From: Lineus longissimus
Taxonomy: Eukaryota; Nemertea; Pilidiophora; Heteronemertea; Lineidae
Length of the DNA: 64,000 nucleotides
Assembly: GCF_910592395.1 (NCBI RefSeq)
Contig: NC_088310.1
Span: 27,483,491 to 27,547,490, forward strand
Reading direction: 5' to 3'
How positions within the stretch are numbered: position 1 is the first letter of the stretch; every line of letters begins with the position of its first letter. The notes under the pieces were generated by a model. That model searched no databases and had not been told where the DNA came from. It saw only the letters and a program-made list of their open reading frames with translations. A program made the position numbers and the translations under genes. Below are positions 37,329 to 49,872 of this stretch, piece by piece.

Positions 37329-37826
37329 ACGTGTGACTGATCATGTCCATGGATGTATCGAATGTCTCCTCTAAAGACTGACCATTGAAGTGTCCATTAT
37401 CAACTGGCCAAGACCATGGATGTGCCATCAAGACTGACCATGGAAGTGTACTCTAGAAAGTGACCGTGACCACGGACGTGTCATCTTAAGATGGACAAAT
37501 GCGGTCTCTTTTTGACAATAACCATGACCATGGACGTATCATCGGAGGACTGGAGGTGTCCCCAAGCCATTGACCATGCATGTGCAACCAGGTGTGTTCT
37601 CCATAGAATAGCCATGAAGGCCTCCTCGAAAGATGCCCGTTACCATGTATGCACCCTGGCACTCTGGTGGACTGATACCACAGAATTTTTCAGACTGGTC
37701 AATCCATGATGCTATCTTTACAAACGATGTCCTCTTTTGATCAATAATGGATGTGTCTTACAGAGAGTGAACATTGAGGTCTTGTCAAACGACAATGAAA
37801 ACAATTCCAGTTATGCAAATCGGTAG

Positions 37827-37832
37827 TTTATT
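37827..37832 (-). other. Poly(A) signal AATAAA of PAF1
   Basis: TTTATT on the plus strand, about 560 bp beyond the PAF1 stop codon. The most likely PAF1 polyadenylation signal. Confidence 0.5.
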
Positions 37833-38390
37833 TCACATGTTGCACATTACCATGCTGACAACTCTAAACAATCGATGTAATACCGGTCTGAAAGATGGAA
37901 GAATGCACCACTAGCTGTACTCAGCTTGACAAGGGTAATGATATGATCAGTCTGATAGTCAGATCTAAATCATGCTTTCATTCAATCCAGCTTTCAATTT
38001 CATAATAGGAATTATTTTGTCAGTCATCAGGAAGTTCTTGATAAAGATGACTGAATATTCACATATACTCATTATCCCAGGCAGCTTCTACAGAGTATTT
38101 TGTCAAATTATACATCTATCATCTGTCAATCTAACTTTCCAGTAAATGGACAGTCTATCAACATGTACATGTTCTCTAACAAGCCTGAAATGAGCACTTC
38201 TTGAGTTCAATAACACCATATATATCCTAATTTGATCTAGCTCGGCGGGGCTTACTTCAGACTCTTCACTTTTTTTCTGCAGTTTGTACAAATGCATGTT
38301 TTTGATAGGGCAGTGTTTCCTTACAGAACACAACTCAATGAGGCAAAGAGCCAAGTCTATTGCAAAATGCAGTTCAGTGTTGACAAGAGC

Positions 38391-41300
38391 TCAATCACTC
38401 TCCGCACCAGAGCTTCCGCCACCAAAGATGTCCTCCTCGTCTTTATGGACCTTCTCAGCCTCACTCTCACTGCCACTGTCACTCCCACTGCCATGACCAC
38501 TCCCACTGCCAGCTGGACTACCAGATCGAACACTTGACGGTGACACTGATCGGGACCGTGAACGAGATCTGGACCTGGATTTAGATTTTGACCGGGAACG
38601 TGACCTTGACCTTGATCTGGAGCCTGACCGTGAACGTGATCCTGACCTTGATCTGGATCGTGAACGAGATCCAGATCTTGACCTTGACCTTGACCGTGAT
38701 CCAGACCCAGAACGGGATCCAGATCTTGACCTTGACCTTGAGCGGGATCCAGACCCTGAACGAGATCCAGACCTTGACCTTGAACGTGATCTTGAACCTG
38801 ACCTTGACCTGGAACGTGACCTTGATCCAGAGCTTGAACGCGACCCTGACCGTGATCTTGATCCAGATCGTGACCGACTACTTCCACTTTTGAAGCTTCC
38901 AAGGTCGTCATCTTCAACATTCCCATCGCCTGAAAAGTTATGAAAACATCAATAAGAATGGGCACTATGAGCTCATGGCGTATCTGAATACAAAAACACA
39001 GCTAAGAATTTACTACTGTTGAGGACCCTGCTCATCAAATATGCATTCGAACTCAAGAATAATTATGTTTAATTTTGTTGTCAGATGAAGTGTCCCGGGC
39101 CAGAGACAGTCATTCTCCTCTGTATTTCTGGTACCGACCTGCTGGAAGCTCCATCTCTTCCTCCTCCTCCTCTTCCTCTCCAGGTGGACCAAGCATAGAT
39201 GAACGGATTTCCTGAAGAACGGAGACAAAATGTGAATCAAAAGAGAATCACATCATAAAAAGAAAAACCATTAAACAATACTCTGCTGCATCTTTGTTTG
39301 CCGCTCAATTGGGGAGGTCTAAATCCAGTTACTGATTTAGCTCGGCTTCCTGTCCAAAGACAAGCTTACAAAACAAATCAAACAAGCGTGTTACCTGTGC
39401 GTGCTCTTCTCTCTTATCCAATGACCTGTGTTTCACAATAAGTCTTGTAGATGGTGTTGGGCCAGCACCGGCAACCTTTCTTCTCTTACTAAGACGAACT
39501 CTTGTCTCCAACTCGTTATAATAGACACCATTCTCCTTGATTACGAAGAAATACGTCTCCTCGTATCCTCGAGATGACTTGTTCTTGACGTTCCAGTTGT
39601 ATTCTCGGGCTAATGTGTAATCATATCTGAAGGATACAGAGCGATTGGAATGAAATTGGGCTGACTAAATCTCTGAGGTGGCCAACAGAGGAAGCCCATC
39701 TCCGCATTACCAGGCAAGACTGACTTGAAATCAACAAGGAGAAGCTAACAGAGGAAGGCCAAAGAACACCTGGCAGTGTGACACCACAGCAGATGTGAGA
39801 CTGATGTCATTCACCTGGAAAGAACTGGAGGAGCTGGCAAAGAACAAGCAGAATTTGTTGATCACCTTTGTGACACTTGGCATTAACAAGGCACGACAAA
39901 ACCCGAGTACTCGATCGTATTGTGAAAGCCCTTGACCACTTAGACATGAGCACCGCCAAGATACTTACTCCTCATCTGACATGTATTCCTTGCCCTCTTC
40001 AGTGTCTCGCTTCCTCTTCTTGGTCGTGTCTTCCGTTGGAAGGAAATACGCAACAAACTGCTCACCGCTTTCATCCACCACACCTCTGAAATAGAACAGG
40101 AGAAACTCTCCAGTTGTAAAACAGTCGTCTTACACAAAACTTCAAAAAACACTGCATCTGTGTGCTCTCTGAGCCAATCGCCACACTTCTTCAATAATCA
40201 AATTAAAGGGCAACCTGAACTGATAACAGTCATGTCATATTCATCTATCAAAATTGGGGGAGTAAAACTATCATAACTTTACTTGTTACAAATAAACTGA
40301 TATGTCTCGCAAAGAGGGGGTGCTCTCATACCTGATCATGGCCTGTGACATTTCATCAATCTGAGCTGGAACAGACATTCCCTTGGGTGCAGGGTCCGAG
40401 TCGAATATAACTTGAGCACATGGATGTTTCCACAACTGCAAGAATAAACATGGATATACATGTAGTTAGTTTACCAACTTGAATCTGATAAATTAAACAT
40501 CATAAGAATTCAAACAACTCATCATACAGCTGTTCTTATCAAAAATATACCAGCTTACTAAATATATCTTTGGTCTTATCAAAATATCGTAACGGCGGTC
40601 GATGGTTCACTTACCTCAAAATCTGGGAAAACAGGCAGTATGTCAACTGGATGAACCCCAGGCTTGCTATAATGTTTGGTAATCTGCAAAACAAACACAG
40701 ACTTTACCTGATAAATCAAAATGATGACACGATCAGGACATATGTGACATCGACTGCGACTTATACCACACAAGCTTAGAAGTCAAAATCCCTGTATGCA
40801 GATGGGCAAATACTGATGAAGACGATGTGTTTTGACAAAAGAAATTGAGTGTGCTCTCGTACACCACTCCTGAAGCCGTATATAGAACTCACTGGTGTCT
40901 GGGCATATTCAAATGTCTTCTCAATAGCTGCGAGCTGACTTTCTCTGTCCTTGTAAAGGTCTTCATCCTTGAAATGTTTCTTGATATTATAACCAATCCT
41001 GGCCTCTGGTTTGTCGGCAAGTGGTGTGAAGCGATTAAATTCAGTGGAAATGTACTCTGTCTTTCTTAGCCATGAGACGCTCTTGCTGTGGTGACGTGAT
41101 CTGAAATAAGACATAGATTCCAAAATGTCACGCGAAGATAACTGGTAGTGGTAGGCCACATTATGCATCTGAAAGTATAACACAACAATTTGGTGCTTGG
41201 TCCGAAGAGAACACAACATGCTGAGGCAGTCAGACACTACATTTTGAAAAGGAAACCATCAACTGCAGGTCAAGCACTCTTATATTCTAATATTGCCAAT

Positions 41301-42528
41301 CCATTCGTCCTCACCTTTTTGAATCGGCCTGTCCTTGTGACTCTTCATCCAATAGCCTTTCATCTTCATGGTCAAGGTGGGCTGAAATATATTTTAATCA
41401 AAATGTTAAAGAGAATGTTTTCTAAAACCATCGCCATTCCAGGCATTCATTCTAGCTTACAATCCAGCACTTACTCATATGATAACTGACAATATTGGAG
41501 ACTGATATTTCAAACTAGTTTTACAGTTAAGAATTTCAAATGGAAAACTGTAGCAACACTTGCCATAATGCAACAATTAAATTACAACTAAATTACACAA
41601 TCTCTAATATGTTGGAACTGTCCAGGACCTACTCACCATGGTAATCAACTTTGTAAGTCGCTGGATTAATGAGATCAATATGGACTCCCAGATCGTGTTC
41701 TGTGAGTAACTCATGTTTATAGGAGCGTTCAAGTGACGTCTGGTTGTACTGTACATATCTGAAGAGAAGAAGAGTAAGATTGAACTAACGAAGCCAAAAA
41801 GGCATCAGGCTGCTATGATATTATGGAATGACTATGAATGCAAAATGAGCACTGATGAGATCTGTCACATTATCAGCACTTTTCCAACTCACCTGTTTGA
41901 CTCAAAGGGATAGGTGATGAACTTAGGGTCAAATGGAATGTCTGGTAGAGTATTGTTGTATTTCACCTTGCACACCAGATCCGATCTGAAATAAACCAGA
42001 AGAGGAATGAAACTGACAGGAACATGTTATTGTTATTGCTATTGGCCTAATGTTGGGAGATGAAACAACAAAGAGACATGCACATCTCTATACTCCAGTG
42101 GTGGTCCAAGTCCAAGTCTCATACTCATAGACAATAGAGTTATAGACATAGCCTAGGCCTTTTGGCTTTTCGACAAAGATAAAGGAATCGGAGCCATAAC
42201 AAATCAAATATTCAAATGCGCACACTCAGAACATGTTAGAAGGCCTAAGTCAAGTGCATGGACTTCGGACAATGCCATAAGCCACTGTGACTCTTTGTTC
42301 CAGTTGAAACCTCCCAAACGTAACAATCTTCCGAGTACGATTACAGTTACACGTTCTTTTCTAAACCTCTCTAAGTCTAGGGCCTACTCTAGGCCTATAT
42401 TTTGATTGTATTTTTAAGAGAACAAATAAACCTCATATTACACAAGTTGCAGAAGAAACTCACCGACGTTCTCCTCGCTTTGATCTTTCTGTGTCATCTC
42501 TTCGTGATGACTGTATAGTTGGCGGCAT
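38391..42528 (-). CDS. PAF1: RNA polymerase II-associated factor 1 (PAF1) with expanded RS tail
   Basis: PAF1 is a core subunit of the nuclear PAF1 elongation complex (with CTR9, LEO1, CDC73, RTF1), which promotes Pol II elongation and histone modification. Eleven exons join in phase into 562 codons (human 531): 42464-42528, 41893-41985, 41637-41758, 41315-41381, 40893-41100, 40615-40683, 40332-40435, 39969-40085, 39395-39626, 39139-39211, 38391-38929. Conserved blocks include [67 protein letters not shown] and [15 protein letters not shown]. The last exon encodes, from about residue 400 to 500, a run of alternating Arg-Ser/Gly-Ser dipeptides, then a Ser/Gly region and an acidic EDIFGGG end. 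Vertebrate PAF1 has an acidic Ser-rich tail with only a few RS pairs. The real frame of that exon has no ATG. Confidence 0.96.
39753..39899 (+). mobile_element. LINE reverse-transcriptase C-terminal fragment
   Basis: The plus strand reads GRPKNTWQ... followed by [14 protein letters not shown], the pattern GRP..TWRR...G.TW.E.E.LA.DR seen at the extreme C-terminus of many LINE ORF2 proteins. It lies antisense in the PAF1 intron between exons 39969-40085 and 39395-39626, with related but degenerate sequence upstream to about 39660. Dead fragment. Confidence 0.65.
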
Positions 42529-44008
42529 GATTACAACGCTTATATACCAGAAAACAGGTTTTTAATGTACGAAATAAAGAAAAACTTCGCAATTTTGCAA
42601 CTCTCGCAATATATCGCGATAAACGAGATTGCGTTGTTTTTGAATCGACTCGAACTTCAGCACTAACCCGCCATTGATGTATTTGATCATATATATAAAA
42701 AAAGTCATTTAAACGTCAAAATTAGCCTCAAACATTTTTCATCTGCGCTATATCAATACGGAGAGTATATATGGAGAGTAATGTATGCACAGATATTGAA
42801 ATATACGATTATTTGTGGAAAACTATGTTGGATGGTTTACTCTTCCACCTGCGCGACCTCGTCACATCATCGTCTGGTGGAGTGATTTTTAATATGGCTA
42901 CGACAGATGGGATTAGAGGGACTACATTTCCAGGTAACCCGCTAAGCTTGACCAAATCCACCTCTACCGGGAGGACGAAATCGGCAATCAGTTTGTCTTT
43001 ATTGACATGGTTTGTGCCCAGTCCGTCCTGAGGAAATCAAGGGTTAATGTTCGCTTTCTGGCTTTGGCATGGCCGGAGAACCTATATTAACCACTGATAT
43101 CCTCAGGATGGACCCAGTCCTGCCGGCGAAGTAACTAGGCACTGAAGACTCAGTATTAGGCGGGACAGTGACACTCAGCAATGTATGTAATGCCCACCGT
43201 GGTAGCGTTCAAACCAGTGATGTTGTGAGGAAAACGTAGTGGAAGGTTAAAGCAAGCGAATTAAAAAAACCACCTTGATGCTAGACACAAGGGCCCGACA
43301 ATCACATCAGCCATGGCAATTTGAAACAGGGTCAGAATAACACGAGACTTCATCTCCCATAGAGGGCCGACAACATGGCTCCTCTAATATGCTGGATGAA
43401 CCTAAGTAGTTTCAATAAGCACCTAACCTGGCGTCTTCTTTGGCAAGGCATATCTTCCGAGGCGTCAAGTTCAAGTACAATTCTTCTGTGATCGACCAGA
43501 TTCCAAGACTCTGAATGCTATTTGCATTCTTACTGCAGGTCTCTCACAAATAATGTTGTGACAACGTCAGCAATCTCAAACAATCACTTCAGTGATGATT
43601 AGACAAATCTGTCCGAGGAACAAAACCAGAAAGACGTGTTTCAAATTTTTATTCTTTAATTCATCCCATCATGCAAATACTGCTCATTCTACATTTCTGT
43701 GGGCTGTTCAAATGTAACTTCTACCTCCTGTTCCTGGAAAGGATGACCCTATTGTGACCTGATGCAATGGGAGAGATTCCGTAGCGTCCGATTGGAAATT
43801 TCACCTCAAATTGGTTTCATGAAGACAAAGTCACAACCAGACCACTGGGATAAGTTCACTGATATTGTAATGTATCTTTCCAAGTGAGTAAACCATCACT
43901 GATGAAACTAACACACTGCCAGTGATGCACCATAACGAAAAATCTCCATCTGGAACTTCAATATGGTGTCCTTGATTGAAAGAAATTCCTGTCTTTAACA
44001 GACACATG
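42529..44008. other. Interval between PAF1 start and DNAJC17 end
   Basis: It contains the PAF1 promoter (minus) and the DNAJC17 3' UTR. A plus-strand stretch near 42940-43090 reads an open frame with REDEIGNQFVFIDMV and VLRKSRVNVRFLALAWPEN, which could be a remnant of a mobile-element protein, but I cannot assign it. Nothing else is recognised. Confidence 0.45.
43648..43653 (-). other. Poly(A) signal AATAAA of DNAJC17
   Basis: TTTATT on the plus strand, about 360 bp beyond the DNAJC17 stop codon. Confidence 0.5.
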
Positions 44009-47000
44009 TCAATCATCCTCAGATTGTATTTGTTCAATTAACCGTTTTCTCTCTGCTGCCCTTCTTGCCTGCATGTCGGCCACACTCTCAAAATCTCGAA
44101 ACTCAACAGCTGTAGGTGGCTTTATAGGTTTCTGAAAAGTAAAGTGCAAGAAATTGAGGATTTTGAGTAAAAGTTAAGCAGGTGAACCTTTTTGTCCATG
44201 CAATATTTAGTATTCCAAGGCAGGCTACAAGTATTGGCTTGTGACTGTTACTCTAAACAGGATTGCTCCTTCCAACAAAGTTTTGAAAACTTGCTGAAGT
44301 CTTTTATATACAGAACTACATCACTGGCAAAGGACTGCAAACAAGGATTATTTTCAGTTGATCACCCGTAAAAACAAGATTTATTGACCATTTCCAAAGG
44401 ATGGACGTATACATACTTGAGCTGGTTTTGGAGGATGGATAAGAAGTCCTGCACTTTGACTGGCTGTACTCGTTTGTTGAGCCTGATGTAGTCTTTTCAA
44501 TACCGATGCCTCAAAGTCCTCAGGTTCACAGGGCAAATGGGTTCGGGAGGGTTCCTGGAGAATGGAAATATGTCACATGTACAAACGAAACTACAACGTG
44601 TTGAGTAAAATAACCAAAACAAACAGACTTTCTCTTTCCGTATGCAGATAAGGTGAGAATGCTTGACACTGATTAAAAACCCAAACAAGATCGAGGGATA
44701 TGACTGGAGACGGAATCACAAGGCCTGTATGACACCTCAGTCGAACACATTACTGCTAAAGGGTGAGCACAGAGGAAGGGAGAAATTAGTGAGACAGCAA
44801 AGACAAACAACATGACATTATTGAGTTATTTTGACTACCATGCCTGAAGTTACGAATGTAACCCCCTTATTTACCTGGATTCCATCTTTTTCTCTAGCTT
44901 GCTGGGCCTGCCTCATTCTCATCAATACAGCCTGTTCAAAATCATCAACTCCACTAGATGCACCAGGCTGGAAAAAACAGATTAACACTCAGAAAAAGAA
45001 TCACAAGAGTCCACAAGGTATCATCATGTGTAAAATTGAATGAACTCTTAATGATAATTTGACTCAGGAGAATACAAATAAGACAAGTGTACCAACCAGA
45101 TGAGTTGGACTCTCATTCCTTCGTTTGGCTGGTGTCTTTTGAGTTGGCTGTCCTTGTAGAAATATGATTGTCACTGGATTGTTTGGGAGGCCAACCTCAT
45201 GTAGGTATGCAGATTGCTGAAAGAAAAAGAAAACTATTTTTTGAAAATTACTAAGAGAATGAAGTATTCTTCACTCCACCAACATGACTAAAAAACGAAT
45301 TAAAGTTGAGAACTGGCTTGCTGGTAAGCTATTCTCGGTTCACTAACGGGTGCTTCCAGGAGATGGTTACTGCGGGGCTAACTCTCAGAGGGGATATCGT
45401 GCCTGAATGACGATGATGATGGGAAAACAAAATCGATTGTAACTTACAGCGCATGCAGATGATGCAAATTCGACAAGGGCACTTCCATTCTTCTTACTTG
45501 AGACAAGTAGATTGGTCACTTTACCATACTGAAACACGAGAGCATGACACTCATACTAGTGATAATCATGGGATCAATACTGGAGTGATCAATAAAAGGC
45601 AGTTGAATACAAAATTATGCATACTACATCATTGTAATTGTACAATGTACACGTATGAGGTATATTGCAATGTATAAAACAAATCATATAGTAAACCTAA
45701 AAGTTCCAGGTAAAGATTTGAGACACTTTGGACTTGGATTTCCACTCCTTTCTTTCACTGAATATCACAAGGAGATAGCCTAGAAGCTGGTGACAAGCCA
45801 GAGATAGACCAATTAAGTAATGAACCGTAACTTACCGTATTGTTATTTCGCTGGAGAGCACAGCAGTCAGATCTGGAATCAGATGAGCGAATACACCATC
45901 CAAAATATTACAAACCTTTGAAAATGCCTTGCGCAGAAAGTCATGGGAATAGCCGCCATTTGTTGGATCATCCTTCCTACATTTCCATTTCACCTGAAAT
46001 ATGATCAGACACATCATAGCAGCTGAGGGATAATGTGAAATGTTTGCAAAGTTGGACTGCACTGCCCAAGAAAGTCCACATTTGGTTCAAGGTCAATTTC
46101 TCATAGAATATGAACAGAGCTTACCCTAAGTTTTGGAGTAACATCTTCATCACCGTCTTCTGAAAACAGAGATCAAACAAATGCATCTTTGCTTTTCATA
46201 AGTCAAAGCGGACAAATGTTGAGGGAATTGTCTGTCAGTCCAAATTTGAACCTATTCATGAAGAATACCTTCAAGTTCAATTGTCGATTCGTCCTTCCTC
46301 TTGAGCTCCTCTTTCATATACTCCTGTTCTTGTTCGAGAATTCTCGATCCCTCTTTCTGTAAGCGCTCAATCTGGAAGTAACAAGTATCTCTTTTAAAAA
46401 TCATCATTTGAGAAGCAGAGAGGTGAATGCCACTGTGGATATCCTTCAAAAGGGTTTATGTCACTCCTGAAGCCACATCATATTGATCCTCATGTGGCAA
46501 TGACTTGAATTTGTTTGAGGCAACAAAAACATTACCAGGAAATCTGAACTAGAATAATGTGCAGGGAATGCCTCAAGATTCTGCATATACATGAGTGTCT
46601 GTGGGTTAACACCAGGAACAAATCAACAAAGTGAATCAGTTCATTCTACCTCTGCTTGTAACCTTTCTGCAGCTGTTTTATCAGGGACTGTTCTGACCTG
46701 CTGGCCAGACTGTGAAGCACTCTCTTTTGCTTCTAGGTCTGTAAGAAAATGAAGCATATTGAACTTATGACATGTATGACATGAATTATAGTCACGGACG
46801 TCAAATGAACCAGGTTCATAAACCATTTGATGGGTGACATAGCAAAGCTTGATGGAGAGCTACATGCAAGACCTCAGTGCTCATGCGAGGAAGCCGCAGG
46901 ATTTGAACATCAGTACATATTTTTTGTTGTCAAAAGTGGGACTAAATTGTGCCTCTATAAATTTGATGATTTGTGTTTTCTTGACTTCCAATCCTGAATG

Positions 47001-48670
47001 TTTCATCATGTAATCCGTAGTAAAGTTGTTATCTTTACCTGGGGTGTTATATTTATATAATATGTTTAGTCTCTGGCCAGTCCAGAGTATTTCTGTATAG
47101 GCCTATGTGGGGAATCTTGAATGTTACGACCTGGTGTTATGTAACTCTTTGTATCTCTTTGTGTATAATGAGGCTGACGCCCAGTGTTCGGCAGTGCCAT
47201 ATAGACCGGTCAAGGAATAACAGCAACTTCATATATAATATCGTCTCTATTTCGTTCACCACCGTACTCGGAGTTACTGCCAGCTAGGGGTAACAATCAC
47301 AACATTGGAATTACCTTCTTTTAACCTCCTTCTCTTAGAATCTAAAGCTCTAGTTCTCTCTGCAGCCTTTTTCTGGGCAGCACGAATCTTGTCATAAGCC
47401 GCCTGCACAAACAAGTCAAGGTAATTGTTTATAAATCATCAGAGAATGAGGAGTTAAAAAGTCTACCAACACAAATTGGTAGGGCTAAGTCATTTGCCCC
47501 CTGCCTGCTGCATGAGTCCTTGGGATCACATCTCAACCCATCAAGAATTCACATTGATCTGAAACTTCAAGATGCAGGATCATGAAGCTACATCTATGGA
47601 CTACAATACTGTTGAAGAAGAGGATAAAGTTCATGATGATGTATGACCAACATTTTGAAGGCTGATGCACAAATGAGTATGAATCTTAAGGGCCTCACCT
47701 TTGCAGCTGCATCTGTGAGAACTTCAAGAGCCTTGGACAACTCATGGAACAGGTCAGCTGAAAAAGAAACCAAACCAGTTTCTAACTCTGAAACAATCAC
47801 AGATGATTACAATGCCAAGAATTATATCTTGTTGCCCAGTAATATCAATTGGGATGATTCTACACTCTTTTTGAAAAAGCCAATTGGAATTTCAAGAAGT
47901 AGGTTTCTCCATTGAAAACGACCTTCTCTAACGGGTTCATTCAAGGCCTGCACTCACCGGCTTTAGGGTTATCTGGATTCTTGTCTGGATGGCATTTCAG
48001 AGCTTTTTTCCTATAAGCCTTCACAATCTGAAAGTAAAACATAACACAAGTAAAAGACAAGGCTGACAACCAATAGGCAATAGATCTATGAACTCAAGAA
48101 CAAAATGAAATGGCCATCAGACTTTTGGCACAGGAAATGTTCTGTTGTAGAGTTGATGATGATCATGCAAGTTTATATAGAAAGACAGTCACAACACTTG
48201 AGTGTTGGCGCCCTGGCCCTGGTCCTACACCCACCAGCCTATAGCGGGGTGCTGGTGTTGACATGTCATGGTTGCTGTCACTAGTGTCAGTGGAGCAGTG
48301 GTCTAAGATACAACAAAGAAAGGCCGAAAGTAAAATCAGCCGATGCTAATGATAAAAATATCACGTCTATCACTACGATCATCAAAGTCAAAGATCACTC
48401 GAAATCAGTATCATCAGTAAGAGGCCATCTATCCGATAATAGGATTCATGTAGGCCTGCAGTACTTAACATAAGGTAACGTTCCTAATGTCGGACACCCT
48501 TCCTCTCCAGACGAGAAATGGCGACGTTCATCAGTTTGATCACGGGCTGTGGAAAATCTACGTGAAATATGATTAACAACTGCAGCAATCAAATACACAA
48601 CCTCTTTTTCAGTTGCATCCTCGGAGACTTCTAAAGTTGCATACAAATTTTTATTTGCAAGATCCGCCAT
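44009..48670 (-). CDS. DNAJC17: DnaJ homolog subfamily C member 17 (J domain plus RRM)
   Basis: DNAJC17 is a nuclear J-protein (Cwc23-related) linked to the spliceosome. Thirteen exons join in phase into 381 codons (human 304): 48602-48670, 47958-48027, 47699-47757, 47315-47402, 46650-46738, 46269-46371, 46125-46159, 45916-45993, 45448-45528, 45097-45216, 44875-44967, 44417-44554, 44009-44131. The J domain at the N-terminus has HPD at residues 36-38 (KCHPDKNPD) and [18 protein letters not shown] charged coiled region follows ([14 protein letters not shown]), then the RRM (VKWKCRKDD...[47 protein letters not shown]). The last three exons each carry a DFE-type motif ([48 protein letters not shown]). 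Human has one such motif. The start is the first ATG, giving [13 protein letters not shown]. Confidence 0.94.
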
Positions 48671-49320
48671 TTTGGTTGGTTAAAAACCGATCAGATGCAC
48701 TTGGTATTGGCACCAAATAAGAATGACCCTCGGGCTAGCTAAATTCGGGCGCGTTGGCATTGGCATTGGCAACAGACCCAATCGGTGTGAACCTGGTCTT
48801 TCTTCAGGTCTATTTCACAACCGAAATTGCATCGGTTGCAGCATAGCCTACTGTAGTAAGTCTTAACATGATCAGGAGGGCCCGTCCCGTAGTCTCGATA
48901 AGTTGTAACTACTATTCGTGCTTTGAAATGTCAGGAATGCATCATCTCATCAAACGGCTCTGCATGACGCCATAGGACTTTCGGTATCACTATCGGGAAA
49001 ACCGGGCATGTAGATGTTCAAAAATCACAACCGCTCCGCATGAGTATGTATATGGGCTTCTACTCCCATAGGGCCAGTTTATCTCAGGTCGCAGCTCCTT
49101 ACTCCGCCCTTGTTTGAATTGTTATCATTAACAATATCATCACAATCATTATTGTCTTAAAGAAAACCCGTAACTTTACAAACTCAAGTATACATTGATG
49201 GTGCCAGGCATTCGAGCACTCTGGAGGATGGTTCAACACCCAAAACTGCGACTGGAATCTCAGCTCCCTTACGAAAAAGATCTCAGATTCAACATGGTAA
49301 AATTGGATGTTACCATGCTG

Positions 49321-49349
49321 ACCATGGTGAATTCAGCGTTCACCATGGT
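49321..49349. repeat. Perfect 11-bp inverted repeat built on CCATGG
   Basis: ACCATGGTGAA (49321-49331) and TTCACCATGGT (49339-49349) are perfect complements around a 7-nt loop. Further CCATG/CATGG units lie at 49312 and 49364-49383, so several alternative hairpins can form. Confidence 0.8.
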
Positions 49350-49469
49350 GGAATCAGAGTTTACCATGCTCACCATGGTGAATGTACCCTGACACCTGCG
49401 CGACCTAGTCACAGACGGACTGGCGACGAGTTGAAAGGGAAAGCAAATCTCGACCGCCCATGAAAGTCT

Positions 49470-49575
49470 TGACGGCTCAGCGGTTAGAGGGCTTGACTCT
49501 CGAACGGGTGGTCACTGGTTCGACGCCCGATGGTTACAGTTTTCCTTTCCTTTCCTTTTCTTTTTTTTCCTTTTC
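49470..49575 (+). mobile_element. tRNA-derived SINE-like sequence
   Basis: GGCTCAGCGGTTAGAGGG resembles a tRNA A box and D arm. About 37 bp later CTGGTTCGACGCCC fits a B box (GGTTCGANNCC). A pyrimidine-rich, T-rich tail (about 49535-49580) follows. The T stem has mismatches and no full cloverleaf forms, so it is more likely a tRNA-derived SINE or pseudogene than a working tRNA. Confidence 0.5.
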
Positions 49576-49872
49576 TTGTTTATTCATTCATGCACACTCA
49601 CCCCAGTGTGGAAGTAGAAAATGTCCCCCTGGAAAAAGTGTCCAGCCCTATTTGTCGGATTGGAACATACCAGGATCGTTCGATGAGAAATGCAATACAG
49701 CTCAACAAAGCATTTCGTGCACAATATCATATTTTAATCGCCATTCAAATAATAACCTACAATGACTAGCTACATACACACAGTCGAATATATGTACAGT
49801 GTCATGTCTCCCCGGTCTTTCTCCAATAGCGAAAGCTTCATACCATCTTTGTCCTCGCCAAACATGAGCTGT

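Larger units (their letters stand above)
48671..49872. other. Interval between DNAJC17 start and calmodulin-like A end
   Basis: It contains the DNAJC17 promoter side (CCAAT at about 48777-48781) and the 3' UTR of calmodulin-like A, plus the hairpin at 49321-49349 and the tRNA-derived repeat at 49470-49575. No other gene is recognised. Confidence 0.5.

Noticed and set aside
36163-37374. Long open frames on both strands through the minisatellite (up to 291 codons)
   Set aside because: The 30-bp unit is a multiple of three and lacks stops in several frames, so frames stay open by construction. No splice or family support.
38357-38965. 202-codon minus and 101-codon plus frames over the last PAF1 exon
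   Set aside because: Shadow frames of the Arg-Ser repeat. The true frame joins PAF1 exon 39139-39211 in phase and ends at 38391.
42847-42870. Short match CACCTGCGCGACCT.GTCACA shared with about 49388
   Set aside because: Only about 20 bp are alike and flanks do not align; too little to call a repeat.
42771-43031. 86-codon plus frame upstream of PAF1
   Set aside because: No family recognised. A different frame here looks slightly protein-like, possibly transposon debris, but cannot be supported as a gene.
49470-49540. Functional tRNA gene
   Set aside because: A and B boxes are recognisable but the arms do not pair into a cloverleaf; better explained as a tRNA-derived SINE.
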